A stretch of DNA of 64,000 nucleotides from Delphinapterus leucas (Eukaryota > Chordata > Mammalia > Artiodactyla > Monodontidae): positions 8,779,532 to 8,843,531 of the forward strand of contig NW_022098030.1 of NCBI RefSeq assembly GCF_002288925.2, in the 5' to 3' direction. How positions within the stretch are numbered: position 1 is the first letter of the stretch; each line of letters begins with the position of its first letter. A program made the position numbers and the translations under genes. Shown piece by piece: positions 24,075-36,500 of the stretch. The notes under the pieces are model-generated. The model was given only the letters and a program-made list of their open reading frames with translations. It had not been told where the DNA came from and did no database searches.

Positions 24075-24355
24075 GGGCTTCCCTGGTGGTGCGGTGGTTG
24101 AGAGTCTGCCTGCCGATGCAGGGGACATGGGTTCGTTCCCCAGTCTGGGAAGATCCCACATGCCGCAGAGTGGCTGGGCCCATGAGCTGTGGCCACTGAG
24201 CCTGCGCGTCCAGAGCCTGTGCTCTGCAACAGGAGAGGCCACAACAGAGGCCCGCNNNNNNNNNNNNNNNNNNNNNNNNNNNNNNNNNNNNNNNNNNNNN
24301 NNNNNNNNNNNNNNNNNNNNNNNNNNNNNNNNNNNNNNNNNNNNNNNNNNNNNNN

Positions 24356-24390
<35 letters not shown>
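24075..24390 (+). mobile_element. CHR-type SINE inside the L1, with assembly gap
   Basis: The element starts at GGGCTTCCCTGGTGGTGC. It has A-box- and B-box-like sequence (the B box is slightly altered, GGTTCGTTCCC) and ends in a long A run after a 100-N gap. The TSD CAGTAAAAATTGGG flanks it at 24064-24077 (overlapping the head by 3 bases) and 24391-24404. A third partial copy, CAGTAAAAAT, follows at 24411-24420. It interrupts the L1 spacer between ORF1 and ORF2 and is therefore younger than that L1. Confidence 0.9.
24256..24355. other. Assembly gap (100 N)
   Basis: Exactly one hundred ambiguous bases sit at the boundary between the SINE body (ending 'aggcccgc') and its A tail. A fixed length of 100 is a common default, so the true size is unknown. 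Confidence 0.99.
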
Positions 24391-24391
<1 letters not shown>

Positions 24392-24659
24392 AGTAAAAAT
24401 TGGGGGGGGACAGTAAAAATGCAGGATTGTTAAAATGTGTTCAAACTTAAGAGATCAGCAACTTAAAATAATCATGTATTTATTGCTAAATAGAGCCTCA
24501 TGGTAACCAGAAACCAAACATCGATAATAGATACAAACACAAAAAAAGAAAAAGAAGCCCAAACATAACACTAAAGACAGTCATTAAAACACAGTAGAAG
24601 AGAGCAAAAGAAGAAAGGATCAAAAAACTACAAAAACAACCCAAAGTCAATTAACAAAA

Positions 24660-26880
24660 TGGCAACAAGTACATACCTATCAATAATTACTTTAAATGTA
24701 AATGGGAAAATGCTTCAATCAACATAGAGTGGAGGCTTCCCTGGTGGCACAGTGGTTGAGAGTCCGCCTGCCGATGCAGGGGACACGGGTTCGTGCCCCG
24801 GTCCGGGAAGATCCCGCATGCCGCAGAGCGGCTGGGCCCGTGAGCCATGACTGCTGAGCCTGCATGTCCGGAGCCTGTGCTCTGCAACGGGAGAGGCCAC
24901 AACAGTGAGAGGCCCGTGTACCAAAAAAAAAAAAAAAAAAAAAAAAATAGAGTGGATGAGTGGATACAAAAACAAGATCCATATATATCCTGCCTTCAAG
25001 AGATTCATTTCAGATCTAAAAACACACAGAGACTGAAAGGGGATAGAAAAAGGTATTTTAGTCAGTTGGAAATGAATAGAAAGCCAGCTTAGCAATACTT
25101 ATATCAGACCAAATAGACTTTAAAACAAAGACTGTAACAAGAGATAAAGGACAATACATAATGATCCAGGGATCAATCCAAGTAGAAGATATAGCAGTGG
25201 TAAATATACATGTATCCAAAATAGTAGAACCCAAATGTATAAAGCAAATATGAATGGACATAAAAGGAGAAACCAACAGTAACACAGTAATAGTAGGGCA
25301 CTTTAACACTTCACTTACATCGATGGACAGATCGTCCAGACAGAAAGTCAATAATGAAACACTGGCCTTAAACAGCACATGACCAGATAGATTTTGTATA
25401 TGTATATATAAACATTCCACCCCAAAGCAACAGAATACACATTCTTTTCAAGTGGACATGGCCCTTCTCCAGGATAGATCACATGCTAGGCCACAAAACA
25501 AGTCACAGTAGATTTAAGACGGAAATCATATCAAGCAACTTTTCTGACCACATGCTTTGAGACTAGAAATCAACTACAAGAAAAGATCTGCAAAAAAGGC
25601 AAACACATGGAGGCTAAACAATATGCTATTAAACAACTAACTGGTCACTAAAATCCAAAGAGGAAATCAAAACATACCTAGAGACAAAAGAAAATGAAAG
25701 CACAATGATCTAAAACCTATATGACAAAGCAAAAGCAGTTCTAAGAGGGAGGTTTATAATAATACAAGCCTATCTCAGAAAACAAGAAAAACCTCAAAAA
25801 CAACCCAATCTTACACTTCAATGAACTAGAAAAAGAAGAGCAAACAAAACCTAAAGTTAGTTGAAGGAAAGAAATCATAAACAGCAGAACAGAAATAAAT
25901 GAAATAGAGATTAAAAACAATAGAAAAGATCAATGAAACTAAGAGCTGATTCTTTGAAAAGATAAACAAAATTGAACAACCTTTAGCCAGACTCATCAAG
26001 AAAAAAAGGGAGAGGACCCAAATCAATAAAATCATAAAGGAAAAAGAAGTTACAACCAAAACCACAGAAATACAAAGGATCATAATAGATTACTATGAAC
26101 AATTATATAACAATAAAATGAACAGCTAGAAGAAATGAACAAATTCCTAGAAAAATATAGTCTCCAAAGATTGAACCAGGAAAAAAAATAGGAAATAAGA
26201 ACAGACCAATTACCAGTAATAAAGTTGAATCAGTAATTTAAAAATTCCCAACAAACAAAAGTCCATGATCAGACAGTTTCACAGGTGAATTCCACCAAAC
26301 ATTTAGAGAAGAGTTAACACCTATTCTTCTCAAACTATTCCAAAAATTTGCAGAGGAATGAATGCCTCCAAATTCATTCATGAGGTCAGCATCACCCTGA
26401 TACCAAAATCAGACAAATGCACACAAAAAAGAAAATTACAGGCCAATATCACTGATTGAATGTAGATGCAAAAATCCCCAGCAAAATATTAGTAAACAGA
26501 ATTCAAAAATACCTTAAAAGGGTCACACATCCTGATCAAGTGAGATTTATCCAAGGGATGCAAGGATGGTTCAGTATCCACAAATCAATCAGCTTGATTC
26601 ACCACATTAACAAATTGAAGAATAAAAATCATATGATCATCTTAGCAGATGAAGGAAAAGCTTTTGACAAAATTCAGCATCCACTTATGATGAAAACTCT
26701 AAGCAACGTGATTACAGAGGGAACAGATCTCAACATAAAAAGGCCATATATGACTGACAGCTAACATCATACTCAATATGAAAAGCTGGAAGCCTTTCTT
26801 CTAAGATCAGGAACAAGACAAGGATGCCCACTCTTCCACTTTTATTCAACTCTTATTGGAAGTTTTAGCTACTGCAAAAC
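24660..26880 (+). pseudogene. L1 ORF2 endonuclease and reverse transcriptase remnant
   Basis: ORF2 normally encodes an endonuclease followed by reverse transcriptase. The start is recognisable at 24,660 (MATSTYLSIITLNVNG), but a CHR SINE interrupts it at 24,734. Downstream come remnants matching the endonuclease ('ctaggccacaaaacaag' near 25,490) and, at 26,456-26,764, an open piece with [19 protein letters not shown] and GKAFDKIQHPLMMKTL, the N-terminal RT region. The catalytic FADD box falls in the segment missing between the two halves. Many stops and frameshifts are present. Confidence 0.85.
24734..24946 (+). mobile_element. CHR-type SINE inserted into L1 ORF2
   Basis: A complete element with GGCTTCCCTGGTGGCAC head, intact B box (GGTTCGTGCCC), body and A tail. 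The TSD ATAGAGTGGA lies at 24724-24733 and 24947-24956. It interrupts the L1 ORF2 5' end about 75 bp after the start codon. It is only about 340 bp from the previous SINE, in the same orientation. Confidence 0.93.
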
Positions 26881-27609
26881 TTATATTGTCCTTCCAAAAC
26901 AATATAAGACCCACAGAACACTTTAATTTATCTTCCTCTTGACAAGTTTTTCCTGTTCTGTATTTGAAATCTACATATATAATCCCATTAAACATTGTAT
27001 TATCTCTTTGGTTCAGTAAGTATTTGTTTAAATTTATTCACATGTTTGTTACTTCCTGTGCCTTTCTTCCATTCATTTCAGCCCCTTCATCTGGGACCTC
27101 TTTCTGTTTACATAGAGTGTATCCTATAGATTTCAGTGCAATTCCACCTGTGATCAACTTTATTAGTTTTGTCTGAAAGTATCTTTACTTTGCCTTCATA
27201 CTTAAAATAAGTTTTCAGATTCTCACTGAAAGCATCAATCTCCACTCTTGTAAAGGGGAGAAATCCTTGTAGGGGGAACAAGTATCATTGAGTTATGAAT
27301 ATTTGGGTCTTATATACTTAGTGAATCACAATAAGGTGGTCCTAGCTATAAGTGCACAGGCTCGTTGTTAATCCTACCCAACTGGTTGTGAGATTCACCT
27401 GTATGTAAATCAGGCAACTCTAAAGTGTTAACACTTGGTGTGATTTATGTACATCTGGCTCTTATACCCCAACCATCTAGCTCCAGTTTTACGTACATGC
27501 AAAACTGGCAGACATTCTATGGTGATGTTGATTAGATGTGATGTCTTTTCATGGTGGCAGTCAGTACTTTTGTGTTTGTATTGATACAGTGAGACTGAGA
27601 TTTATCTCT
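26881..27609. other. Non-coding DNA, no recognised gene
   Basis: About 700 bp follow the L1 break with no recognisable repeat or gene. Small frames near 26,964 and 27,538 have no domain. Confidence 0.5.
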
Positions 27610-27642
<33 letters not shown>

Positions 27643-27643
27643 A

Positions 27644-27678
<35 letters not shown>
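27610..27678. repeat. (CA)n(TA)n compound microsatellite
   Basis: A perfect CA run (27,610-27,636 or so, with one TA interruption) passes into about 16 TA units ending at 27,677. Such CA to TA transitions are length-variable and AT tracts can extrude hairpins. Frames with H/T and I/Y repeats here are artefacts. Confidence 0.97.
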
Positions 27679-27679
<1 letters not shown>

Positions 27680-27859
27680 ACAATCTCAGCTCTGCTATTG
27701 CCAAATCACTTTTCTTAAAGTCCCTTGGGATGAGTTTACTCTCAATTCACACTACACTTACATTGAGAATAGCCTTTGAAGTACTAGCTTTCTTGATGGA
27801 AGTATAAAGATGTCTCCTGTTACACTCCCTATCATAGGAAAGCCTAGGGCTTTGGGTTT

Positions 27860-27970
27860 TGGCCATGCCACGTGGCATGCAGGAATCTGAGTTCCCTGAC
27901 CAGGGATCAAACTCATGCCCCCTGCAGTGGAAGCACGGAGTCTTAACCACTAGACCACCAGGGAAGTCCC
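27860..27970 (-). mobile_element. Short old tRNA-derived SINE, reverse orientation
   Basis: On the minus strand: GGGACTTCCCTGGTGGTC, 'tagtggttaagactccgtgc' and the B-box block 'gtttgatccctggtcagggaa', then a 'catgccacgtggcatggcc' end. The flanks AGGGCTTTGGGTT (27,846 on) and AGGCTTTGGGTT (27,971 on) are a TSD with one base of length difference. The head resembles the CHR/Bov-tA type. The element is short (about 110 bp) and diverged, older than the 210-bp copies. Confidence 0.85.
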
Positions 27971-27984
27971 AGGCTTTGGGTTCT

Positions 27985-29410
27985 GTTTCAGTGTCTTATG
28001 AGATCAAAAAAGCGTCAATACAATATTATCATGGTTGGAAAATATCTTTAGGGATAAAGTGGGTTTCTGTGCTCTGCTTACTTCTCTGCATAATTTTATA
28101 CTAAGATTTTGACATGTTTATTTTATCTCTATTCTATGAAGCTTTTAAAATAATTTCTTAAAATATTTTAATCAGCCTTTTAATTGATTTCAGAGGGAGG
28201 AATAATCTGAATAGGAATTCTGATGGTTACCAAAGACAGGGTGACAATTTTTCACATTGTCAATATCTCAGAGTAGGGTGGATTGGTAGGGCTCCAGCTC
28301 TGTAATTGTGTGACTCAGTGATTAGGTGGAATCCAAAGACTTCCTTCTTCCTCACTCTTTTTAGCTCTGCTATAGAGTACACAGAATTTCTAAGACAGTC
28401 TCTTCTCTTGTTCTAGTAGTAACTAGCAAAAACTAGAGGTTGACATCATTGCTTGGTAGCTTAGAAATTTCCTATAATCACTTATTATAGAAATTCCCAT
28501 ACTTCAGAGATTATTTTCTCTACAAATAAAATTATATGACAAAATATGGGTGGTATTTGGCTGATGAAAATTAACCACAAAAATCTGTTACCAAGATGTG
28601 AAAAGCCTTAACAGTACTAACTAAATTCAAAATCATATTATATTTTTGCTGGGTTTATATTTTAAATTATGCATTATAGTTTAGCAATATTTAAATGCTA
28701 TTCTCTTCTTCCTTAGAAGGAATTTTACACATTAGCTATAGGATTAATTTTTGCTGATTATTCATTGTAGAAATTTGCATGATGCATGTGTTCTTGTTGT
28801 ATATTGGGTTGGGGGTAATGAACATGAACCAACTTAAAATGAAGGTCATTGGGTATATTTTATGAACATGTCTCTGATATTGAATATATGAGGCAGTTTT
28901 ATACACTAATATGTAATTTTATGATGTTTTGCATTAATATTCTATACTATAATAATATTGGGCTTTATTTGACAGCTTTTGCTCCAAAGGGCTCTGTAAC
29001 AAATAACCTTTGACTTTCAGTGGCTTATGTAACTGTAGATTTATTTCTCTCTCACATTTTATGTCAGTGCCTGCGGGTTAGATGCTGACTCTTGTCCAAG
29101 TTCAATGTCAGATGTAGGTCTGCTCCAATATGTCCTCTAATTCCAAGACCAGCATGATGCAGATTCGCATATGAGATGTGATGTTTTCATGGGAAAGTAG
29201 AGGAATACAAAAGGGGCACAGAAACTTGCCCTCCCTTTCACAGCTTTTACTCACATTGTACTGACCAAAGCAAACCTTATGACAAAGTGGCACATGAATG
29301 TGTTGAGAAGGATATTCTTCCCATGAAGTGTGGCAAGGGGAGAGTGAAGATTTGCAAGTAAGAAAACCTACCTTAAGGACACTTTGGTTATTGTTTTTGT
29401 TTATTTTTTT
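27985..29410. other. Non-coding DNA, partly an unassigned old repeat
   Basis: From 28,980 to 29,350 the wording 'tttcagtggcttatgtaac...cacattgtactgaccaaagcaa' is typical of an old interspersed repeat that I cannot name. The rest shows nothing recognisable. Confidence 0.4.
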
Positions 29411-29419
29411 TAATTTTTA

Positions 29420-31360
29420 ATATTTCTAAAAGAAAACTATAGAAAAATAACATAAAAACCAATATGCCATCCAACAAGTTTTAGCAAGATTAAATATTCT
29501 TCCATGTCTGCTACGGGCATTGTTCTTTAATAAAGCAAGCCTTCCAGAGATGGTTGGAATCCATGTTTAACTGTTTACCATTCATACGATTATCATCTTT
29601 TCTTTCCCAGAGTTAATTACTATCTTGAAATTAATATTTCACTTTTTCATGCATATGCACACATTAACTAGATTTGAGTACTTAAGCAAGAAACTACAAA
29701 TGTGAATTTTTTCATCAATATAGAAATATTATTGTATGTATAGCATTCTACAAATTGATTTTTTATCCTAAAATATTTTCCATGTTAATATACATAATTC
29801 TAGTTTCATTCATTTTAACTACTGTATAGTATTCCATTGTGTGAACAAGTGACAGTTGTTTAATCCATTTACACAGTGTTGAACATTTAAATTTTTCTAT
29901 TTTAAAAAACTGATTTTGCTTGATTTGCCTTATCTTTGCTGTTATAAATGTTTTGGTAAACATTTTATGCATGTCTTCTGGGACAACTATGTGTTATTAA
30001 AATATTACACTTCAAGTGGATTTGTTAAGTCAAAGGGTATGTACATTTTTAACATAGAGTTTTTTCCAATTTTTATAATTTTTCTTTTTTATCAACTTGA
30101 CTGGAACATCTATTACAAAGTTGAATACAAGTGGTGCTTTATTCTGAGCTTAAATAGCTGGCTTCTAAAATTTTACCATTAAGAAGGATGATTGTTGTAT
30201 GTTTGGGAATAAATTTATCAGATTATAGACATTACATTTTTTCTTAGTTTGCAAAGGCTTATTTTTAAAATCATGAATAAGGGTTTGATTTTATCAAAGG
30301 CACTGTTTTGGGCATTTTTGCATAGAGTTTTTCCCTTTGTTAATATGCTAATTTTTGTTCAATTTTCTGATGTTGCTTTCCTTTAACATTGTTGACTATG
30401 GTCTACTGTTTTAAGTTACTGCTAGATTAAATTGCTTTGCCTTTTATTTAGATTTTTTTATATAGTTTCATAAGTGGGATTACTCTGAATACATTTTCTC
30501 TTTGATGTGTTCATTTCTGTTGTTTGTTAGCAAAGTTTAACTTGTAAAATTAGTTGGAACACTTTCCTTCTTTTCCTATTCTCTGGAAAAACAAAATGTA
30601 TATAATATATATATTTTCTACTCCTTAATGATATAGAAAATTCCCTTATAAAAAGTTGACTGGGCCTGTTTTAGGGAATAGGGGCCACAGAATATATTTG
30701 AAAATGGATTTGATTTCTTTAATACTTAGTGCTTTATTTAGATTTTCTGTATCATTTTGAATCAGCTTTGGTTATGTTTTTTAGAAAATTATGTATTTTA
30801 TCTAGAACATAAAATTTATACATTTCATTTATAATTGTTTAATGTCTACTTAATCTGTAGTTATAGGCTTCTTTTCATTCTTAGTACAATTTTTTGGCTA
30901 TTCCTCTTTTTCTTAGTAATTTATAATTTGGAGGGGGGTGCTGTGAGTTTCTCTCTGATTTGTTTTTATTTTTTCCCCAATAAGCAGCTTTTGGTGTTAA
31001 AATTTTGTCCACTGTTCTATTTCAAGTTTAGTTTCCATTGTTTCATGTCTAGTTTATTTTGTTTCTTAATTTTTGCTATTTCTTTTGATTAAAATTTTTT
31101 TCTTACATTCTTTTTTTCATAAATTTTGTGTAGAGCATACAAATATTATTATATGCTTTTAAGCCTACACATTCTGATCTTTAAAAGCCTTTTCCCTTAA
31201 ATCCTACAAGTTTTTATATTAAGAATTTTTAGTCTTCTAAATATTTTAGAATTTTAGTCTTATTTTTCTCTTTAACCCCTATGTAATTTAAATTTTACCC
31301 TTCCAAACTCATGGATGTTTTTAGGTATAATATACTTTACATTTTTAAATTTCTAATCAA
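29420..31360 (-). mobile_element. Ancient L1 relic, reverse orientation
   Basis: The order and wording follow an old reverse-complemented L1. A C-terminal ORF2 trace on the minus strand (frame 29,763-29,972) contains a VHTMEYYTVVKMNE motif. 'agtggatttgttaagtcaaagggtatgtacattttt' near 30,020 is a known L1 stretch. 'gaatcagctttggttatg' and 'aaaatttatacatttc' near 30,760-30,830 follow the ORF2 middle. It is heavily diverged, with probable internal losses and many stops. Confidence 0.55.
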
Positions 31361-31690
31361 TCACATCATGATATCCAGGTATTAAGGACTTTGCAGACCC
31401 AGTCTTTGAGACAGTGGGCACCTTGGTTTAATTGTTGGTCTTTTTGCTGACAAAGCCCCAGTCTTGTCACTGAAGGCTCTTTTCTTTGCTTTCTTTCATT
31501 GAGCAGGATTGGGATCAAACCCAGCTCAAATGCTTGGGCCTGGCTCTGAGGTCCTGTCTGACCAGAAGCCCTTTTAGTTCTCTTACTGCACATGGTGGTT
31601 CAAATTTCTGGTGGCCACTTCAAGCTTCCAGAACTTGAACCTAGCAGGGCTGTGGCAGTAGCCTTGCTCTTTACTTTCCATTTGTGGTCT
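31361..31690. other. Unassigned GC-richer islet
   Basis: About 330 bp are richer in G and C than both flanks. The block includes 'gtctttttgctgacaaagccccagtc' and 'gccttgctctttacttt'. A minus-strand frame at 31,366-31,593 has no recognisable domain. It does not match the L1, SINE or LTR families seen here, so I leave it unassigned. It may be an unrecognised repeat. Confidence 0.4.
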
Positions 31691-31964
31691 TTTTTAAGTC
31701 CAGTGAGAAAAAATAATCTTATTTTTAGGCACAGATATGTCTTACTGGCTTTCCATTTTTATATTTTATTCCTCACTGCTTTGTGTCTGGAACAGATTGT
31801 TTCTATTAAGTATTAATTCACTGTACAATATCAAACAGAAATTACACCCCTTCTTAAGATATGTAATTTTATGAAGCACACCATGTTTTGACATTCCATA
31901 GATAATTAGCGCCAAACACATAAATCAGTCATTTCTTTAGCAATATTTTTAAACATGTATTTTC

Positions 31965-32686
31965 TTTTTAAAAACATTTATTTATGTATTTTTATCAAAG
32001 TATAGTTGATTTACAATGTTGTATTAGTTTCAGGTGTCCAGCAAAGTGATTCAGTTATACATACATATATGTTTTTTCAGATTCTTTTCCCTTATAGGTT
32101 ATTACAAAATATTGAGTATGTTTCCCTGTGCTATACAGTAGGTCCTTGTTGTTTATCTATTTTATATATAGTAGTGTGTATATGTTAATCCCAAACTCCT
32201 AACTTATCCTCACTTTCTCCTTTGGTTACCGTAAGTTTGTTTTCTATGTCTGTGGGTCTGTTTCTGTTTTGTTTATAAGTTCATTTGTATCATTTATTTT
32301 TAGATTCCACATAGCAATGTCATATGGTATTTGTCTTTCTCTGTTTGACTTACTTCACTTAGTATGATAATCTCTAGGTCCAACCATGTTGCTGCAAATG
32401 GCATTATTTCATTCTTTTTTTATAGCTGAGTAATATTCCATTGTATAAATATACAACATCTTCTTTATCCATTCATCTCTTGATGGACATTTAGGTTGCT
32501 TCCATGTCTTGGCTATTGAAAACAGTATTGTAGCAAACACTGTGGGCACATATCTTTTGGAATTACGGTTTTCTCCAGATATATGCCCAGGAGTGGGATT
32601 GTAGGTTCATATGGTAGCTCTATTTTTAGTTTTTTAAGGAACCTCCATACTATTTTCCATGGTGGCTGTACCAATTTACCAACAGT
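31965..32686 (-). mobile_element. 5'-truncated L1, reverse orientation
   Basis: The minus strand carries L1 3'UTR (about 31,975-32,300) and the ORF2 end. The frame at 32,513-32,761 contains [19 protein letters not shown] and [18 protein letters not shown]. The element ends near 32,686. The match to the 17 and 58 kb copies is good in the coding end, but the 3'UTR wording differs, indicating another subfamily. No clear TSD is visible. Confidence 0.87.
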
Positions 32687-32689
32687 CTT

Positions 32690-33415
32690 CTGAAAGATGT
32701 TACTAGTATTTCTTAGGTCACTTCCGTATGTATTATGTACAATGAATCCATTTTTAAACACTTATCATGACTCAAATATGGTTCTCTCCTCAAAGAACTT
32801 AGGCTGTTGTTGAAAAAGAGAATTGAAAAGAATTAGAACAGTATGTTATTAAAAGAAAAAAGAAAACAGGTAAAATTAACATCCTTAAAGAACAGAAGAT
32901 GCACCTGGTCTTCCAAGGCTGGAGAAAAGGCAGTGAGGGCAGGTACAGTTGTAGAGGATGGCAATTTAAATTAATTCAATTTAACAGCCATGATTGTTTC
33001 AGTGAATGTAGAAGGTAACCAGTTGTAAGAGATGAGGCAGCATGGAGAATTTGTGGAGATTATAAAAGTTTTATCTAGAGACATAAAATGTATGTGTTAA
33101 AAATTATTTTTTAAAGTTCAGGGCCGACTGGCTAATGATACTTGAAATCAATTGCTTGAGAGGTGTTCACAACTAATAAATATCAAAGAATTGGTGATTG
33201 GACTGCCTTCAGTCTCCAGGATTGTATGCAGTTCTGTAACATCATCCAGAAGCCCAGATTTAGGAGCAAGGGAAATAGAATCATATAAATTAGAAAGTGT
33301 AGCATTTTGTGAGACAAAAAGGCAAAAAAATTAGGACATAGAATGTTAAGAGTGACTGTGGTGTTGCATTTTATTGACTAGGGGAGGTGAGGAAGAAGAA
33401 GAAGAGATTGTTAGT
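32690..33415. other. Non-coding DNA without recognised feature
   Basis: AT-rich with no recognised gene or repeat. Confidence 0.5.
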
Positions 33416-33419
33416 CACT

Positions 33420-33545
33420 TCCATTTCTGTTTCCTATGCTTGATTTTGAGTACTTTGAGATCAGAGTTATATTTCTTTTTGCTAGGTATCCACAGCACTT
33501 TCTCTGACATACAGTAGGATTCAATAAGTGGTTATTGACTTGAAT
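33420..33545 (+). mobile_element. L2 3'-end relic
   Basis: 'gattttgagtactttgagatcagagtta...ccacagcactttctctgacatacagtaggattcaataagtg' follows the L2 3' end ('...ccttgagggcaggga...agtgcctggcacatagtaggtgctcaataaatg'). Confidence 0.65.
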
Positions 33546-36500
33546 TTAATTTGTACAAAGATACTTTGGTTCAAAAATTGGCAAATGAAAACTTCCACAA
33601 TTCATAAAAAGTGTCTCTTTGAACACTGAAAGTGAATTTAAACCCCAGTATCCACATAATCTTTCATAACCAGGTATTTGTGAGACAGTGGAAATTGCTT
33701 TCTGAAATAAGTCACAATGATGTCTATTTCCAGGCAGAAATCCACTGACAGTCTAGAATTTCTTACCTGGATCTCTCCAAAACCATGCATGTTTAAACTG
33801 TTTTTGGAAGTTTTTGAATAAAGTCGTCAAAAGTAGAAAGACTAACATACAAAAGAATGACATGATACATTATGTTAATCTTTTTCATGTGTGAAACGTA
33901 ATGGAGGTAGAAAGAAAGAATAGTCACTGATAATATTTAACAAAAACCAAGTGAGAAACCTTAGTGTGGGTACATTTAAAATTCCTAAATATGAAAGCAA
34001 AGTAATAACCCATCATGAAGTTAATGTCTTCTTTGTTCTGCTTCTGCTTTCAAATACAGCATGTGACGTTGTTCTGCAATAATAGGAGACTTAAAAGAAA
34101 TAGTACTTGAAGCAGAGCTTTCAAATTTGCCCATTGAAGAGAGCTATGTGTTTGCTATGTTTTTTGGGTTTTTTTCTGGGTGTATTTTAGTGGCATTTTA
34201 CAATACAGTTAAAGGTAATGTTCCCCTAATATATAAAAAATAAATAGATCTATCAAAAGGCAACTTTTTTATATCATTAATATTTTGTAACAAAATAACT
34301 GAATTATATTGCTGTATTCTATTTTATTCTAGTAATTATAATGTTAAATTAATACAAGTTTATTCTCTATCTGATTAACTTTAAAAGCTCAAATTTATTA
34401 TAAGAATTCTAAAATTGTATGTTGTCAAGGAGAGGTAGATTTCTACAATCAGGGTGAAAATGTTCTGAGAAATTAGAGTATATTTTTCTCTCCAAAATAT
34501 CTTTTTATTTCTCTAGTATCAAATTTGGTTTTGTTTCAAAATGTTCTTTGTAGGAAATTTACAAGAAATCAGGAACGTATTCATTATATACATTTTATTT
34601 AAATATAGATTATATAGAGTCATTAGGTATTAAAGATAAGAGTTCTTAAAGATCATCTAGAAAAATTCCTTCACAGCTAATGAAACTGTGGCTCAGAGTG
34701 ATAAAACATTGGAAATACATTGATGTATTTTTAAAATATTTGAAATTTCTGCCTATTTATCCAAATAGCAGTTGATGTAAATTAGTTTCTGAGACAAAAA
34801 ATGGTTCTAAAGAACAAAACATACATAAATTGAAAAATTAATGAATACAAAATAAATAATGAACTTCTATCAGTGAAGAAATAATATTGCTTTGAATCTG
34901 ACCAATTTGATATTCTGCTTTAATAATATTTCCAATGAGTTAAGTCTGTTTCAAAATGTTAATTTGAATTCTGAATAATTCTATCAAGCATTACCGGATT
35001 AGCACTTTCATTTTGTAAAACTTCTTTCTAACTTAATTGGGGAAGGTGGTATGGTTTTAAGCATTGTTTTATCCCGTAGCTGACATGTGATTTTCAGGAA
35101 GTCACTTAATTTGTTTAAGTCTCAATCTTTAATTCTGTAAAGGAATGTATCTCATTTCTTTGGGGAGATTACCAGTCATGTCGATAACAGCTTCTTCCTC
35201 TGCCTTCCCTTGTTTCCCCAGTTCATTCATACTGGTGGGATTTTTAAATTTTAATTTTATAGAGAGAATGTTGTCAAGAGGGGGGTTCATGGGGAGAAGA
35301 GGAAGACACCATGTGTATATAATAGAGTACCTACCCACCAGCAGGTTCCTTATACTGGTTTTTGAACCAGGGAATGTAGGGATTAGGTATGTTTAGAGAC
35401 AGAGCTAATAGAGCATTCAAAATTTTTGTTATAACTGGGCACAGCAAAGCTTGGGGCCAATGGTGACAATAGACACAGAAGAGATCCTCCCCCCTCTACT
35501 TTTACATGCACACCAGCACTATTTTGGTACCAGGAAGAATAGAAAGTTGGGGACCAACAACGGCAGCTGAGATGTCAGAATTCTTCTGATGGGCTCTGAT
35601 GCTAATGAAACTTCTTTAGCAAGCATCTCAGGCAGCAGATACGTGTCGGCGAGACCAGAGAAGGATGAAGCACAATAGGGCAAAATCTGAGTTGTGACAT
35701 TAGGCACCAAACCGATTTGTAGATCCGTGTGTGACATCTGTTGTGGATGTCCAGAAGTAATTCTGAATCCTCAAATCCAGAAGAATCTCTCTGCTTCGGG
35801 TCCTGATTGCATGTATGGTCAGAAGTCTGCCTTTCAGTACATCATATATGCTAATATCCTCCATTTAACAAGAACGTTAGCATCTGGAAGGCAGATTAGT
35901 TTCTTAAACTTTTATGTCCCTTAATATCTAGGAAAAGGGGAAACAAAAGTTATATAACTGATATATAAGTATGGATATATTTTAAGGTGGCAACAGTGAG
36001 TTAATTTATTTTCACGGAAGTGATACTGTGGCAAACACCATACAGTATACATTAGGTTATGATTATTTTATTAACCTGATGCGAAGTTTCAAGGAGGGGA
36101 ATATAGGAAGGTGTTTGTGAAGAGAACAATAACATTGGTGCCTCAATGTAAAATCTAAAAATAATTACATACCTGCCTCAATCTGGCTGAGAATGTACAT
36201 TCCTCCTGAATTTATCTTGGCAATAGTGTGAGAAAAAGACCCTGAAAGACAGATGTTTGAGGTGGAAATGGAAATACTTCTGGATTAAGAGAGAGATGTT
36301 TTAGTCACAATTTTAGCTGTGCCTTTATTGTTCTCAGATCCTTGATAAATTGCTTTCCCTCATCATGTAAGATTTTCTTTGTTTGCGTTTATAATTCATT
36401 CTTAATTTGAATAATGGTTAGCTATGGCATAAGTCATGGGCAGTGGTTGATAGGCCAAAAAGGCTTCAGGGCACTTATTTTGACTGTGGTCTGAACTTTC

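Larger units (their letters stand above)
23286..26880 (+). mobile_element. Inverted 5' half of the same L1 (ORF1 end, ORF2 start and RT region)
   Basis: On the plus strand the sequence runs from mid-ORF1 through the ORF1 stop, the inter-ORF spacer, the ORF2 start (about 24,660), the endonuclease region and the RT region. It ends near the block equivalent to RQGCPLSPLLFNI. The left partner resumes on the minus strand at an L1 position roughly 45 codons downstream. The outer break and the partner's break are therefore close together in L1 coordinates, while the junction at 23,285 joins mid-ORF1 to mid-ORF2. That is the geometry expected of twin priming during target-primed reverse transcription. 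Two CHR SINEs interrupt it later. Confidence 0.85.

Noticed and set aside
27538..27807. Frame with His/Thr and Ile/Tyr repeats
   Set aside because: It is a translation of the CA/TA microsatellite.
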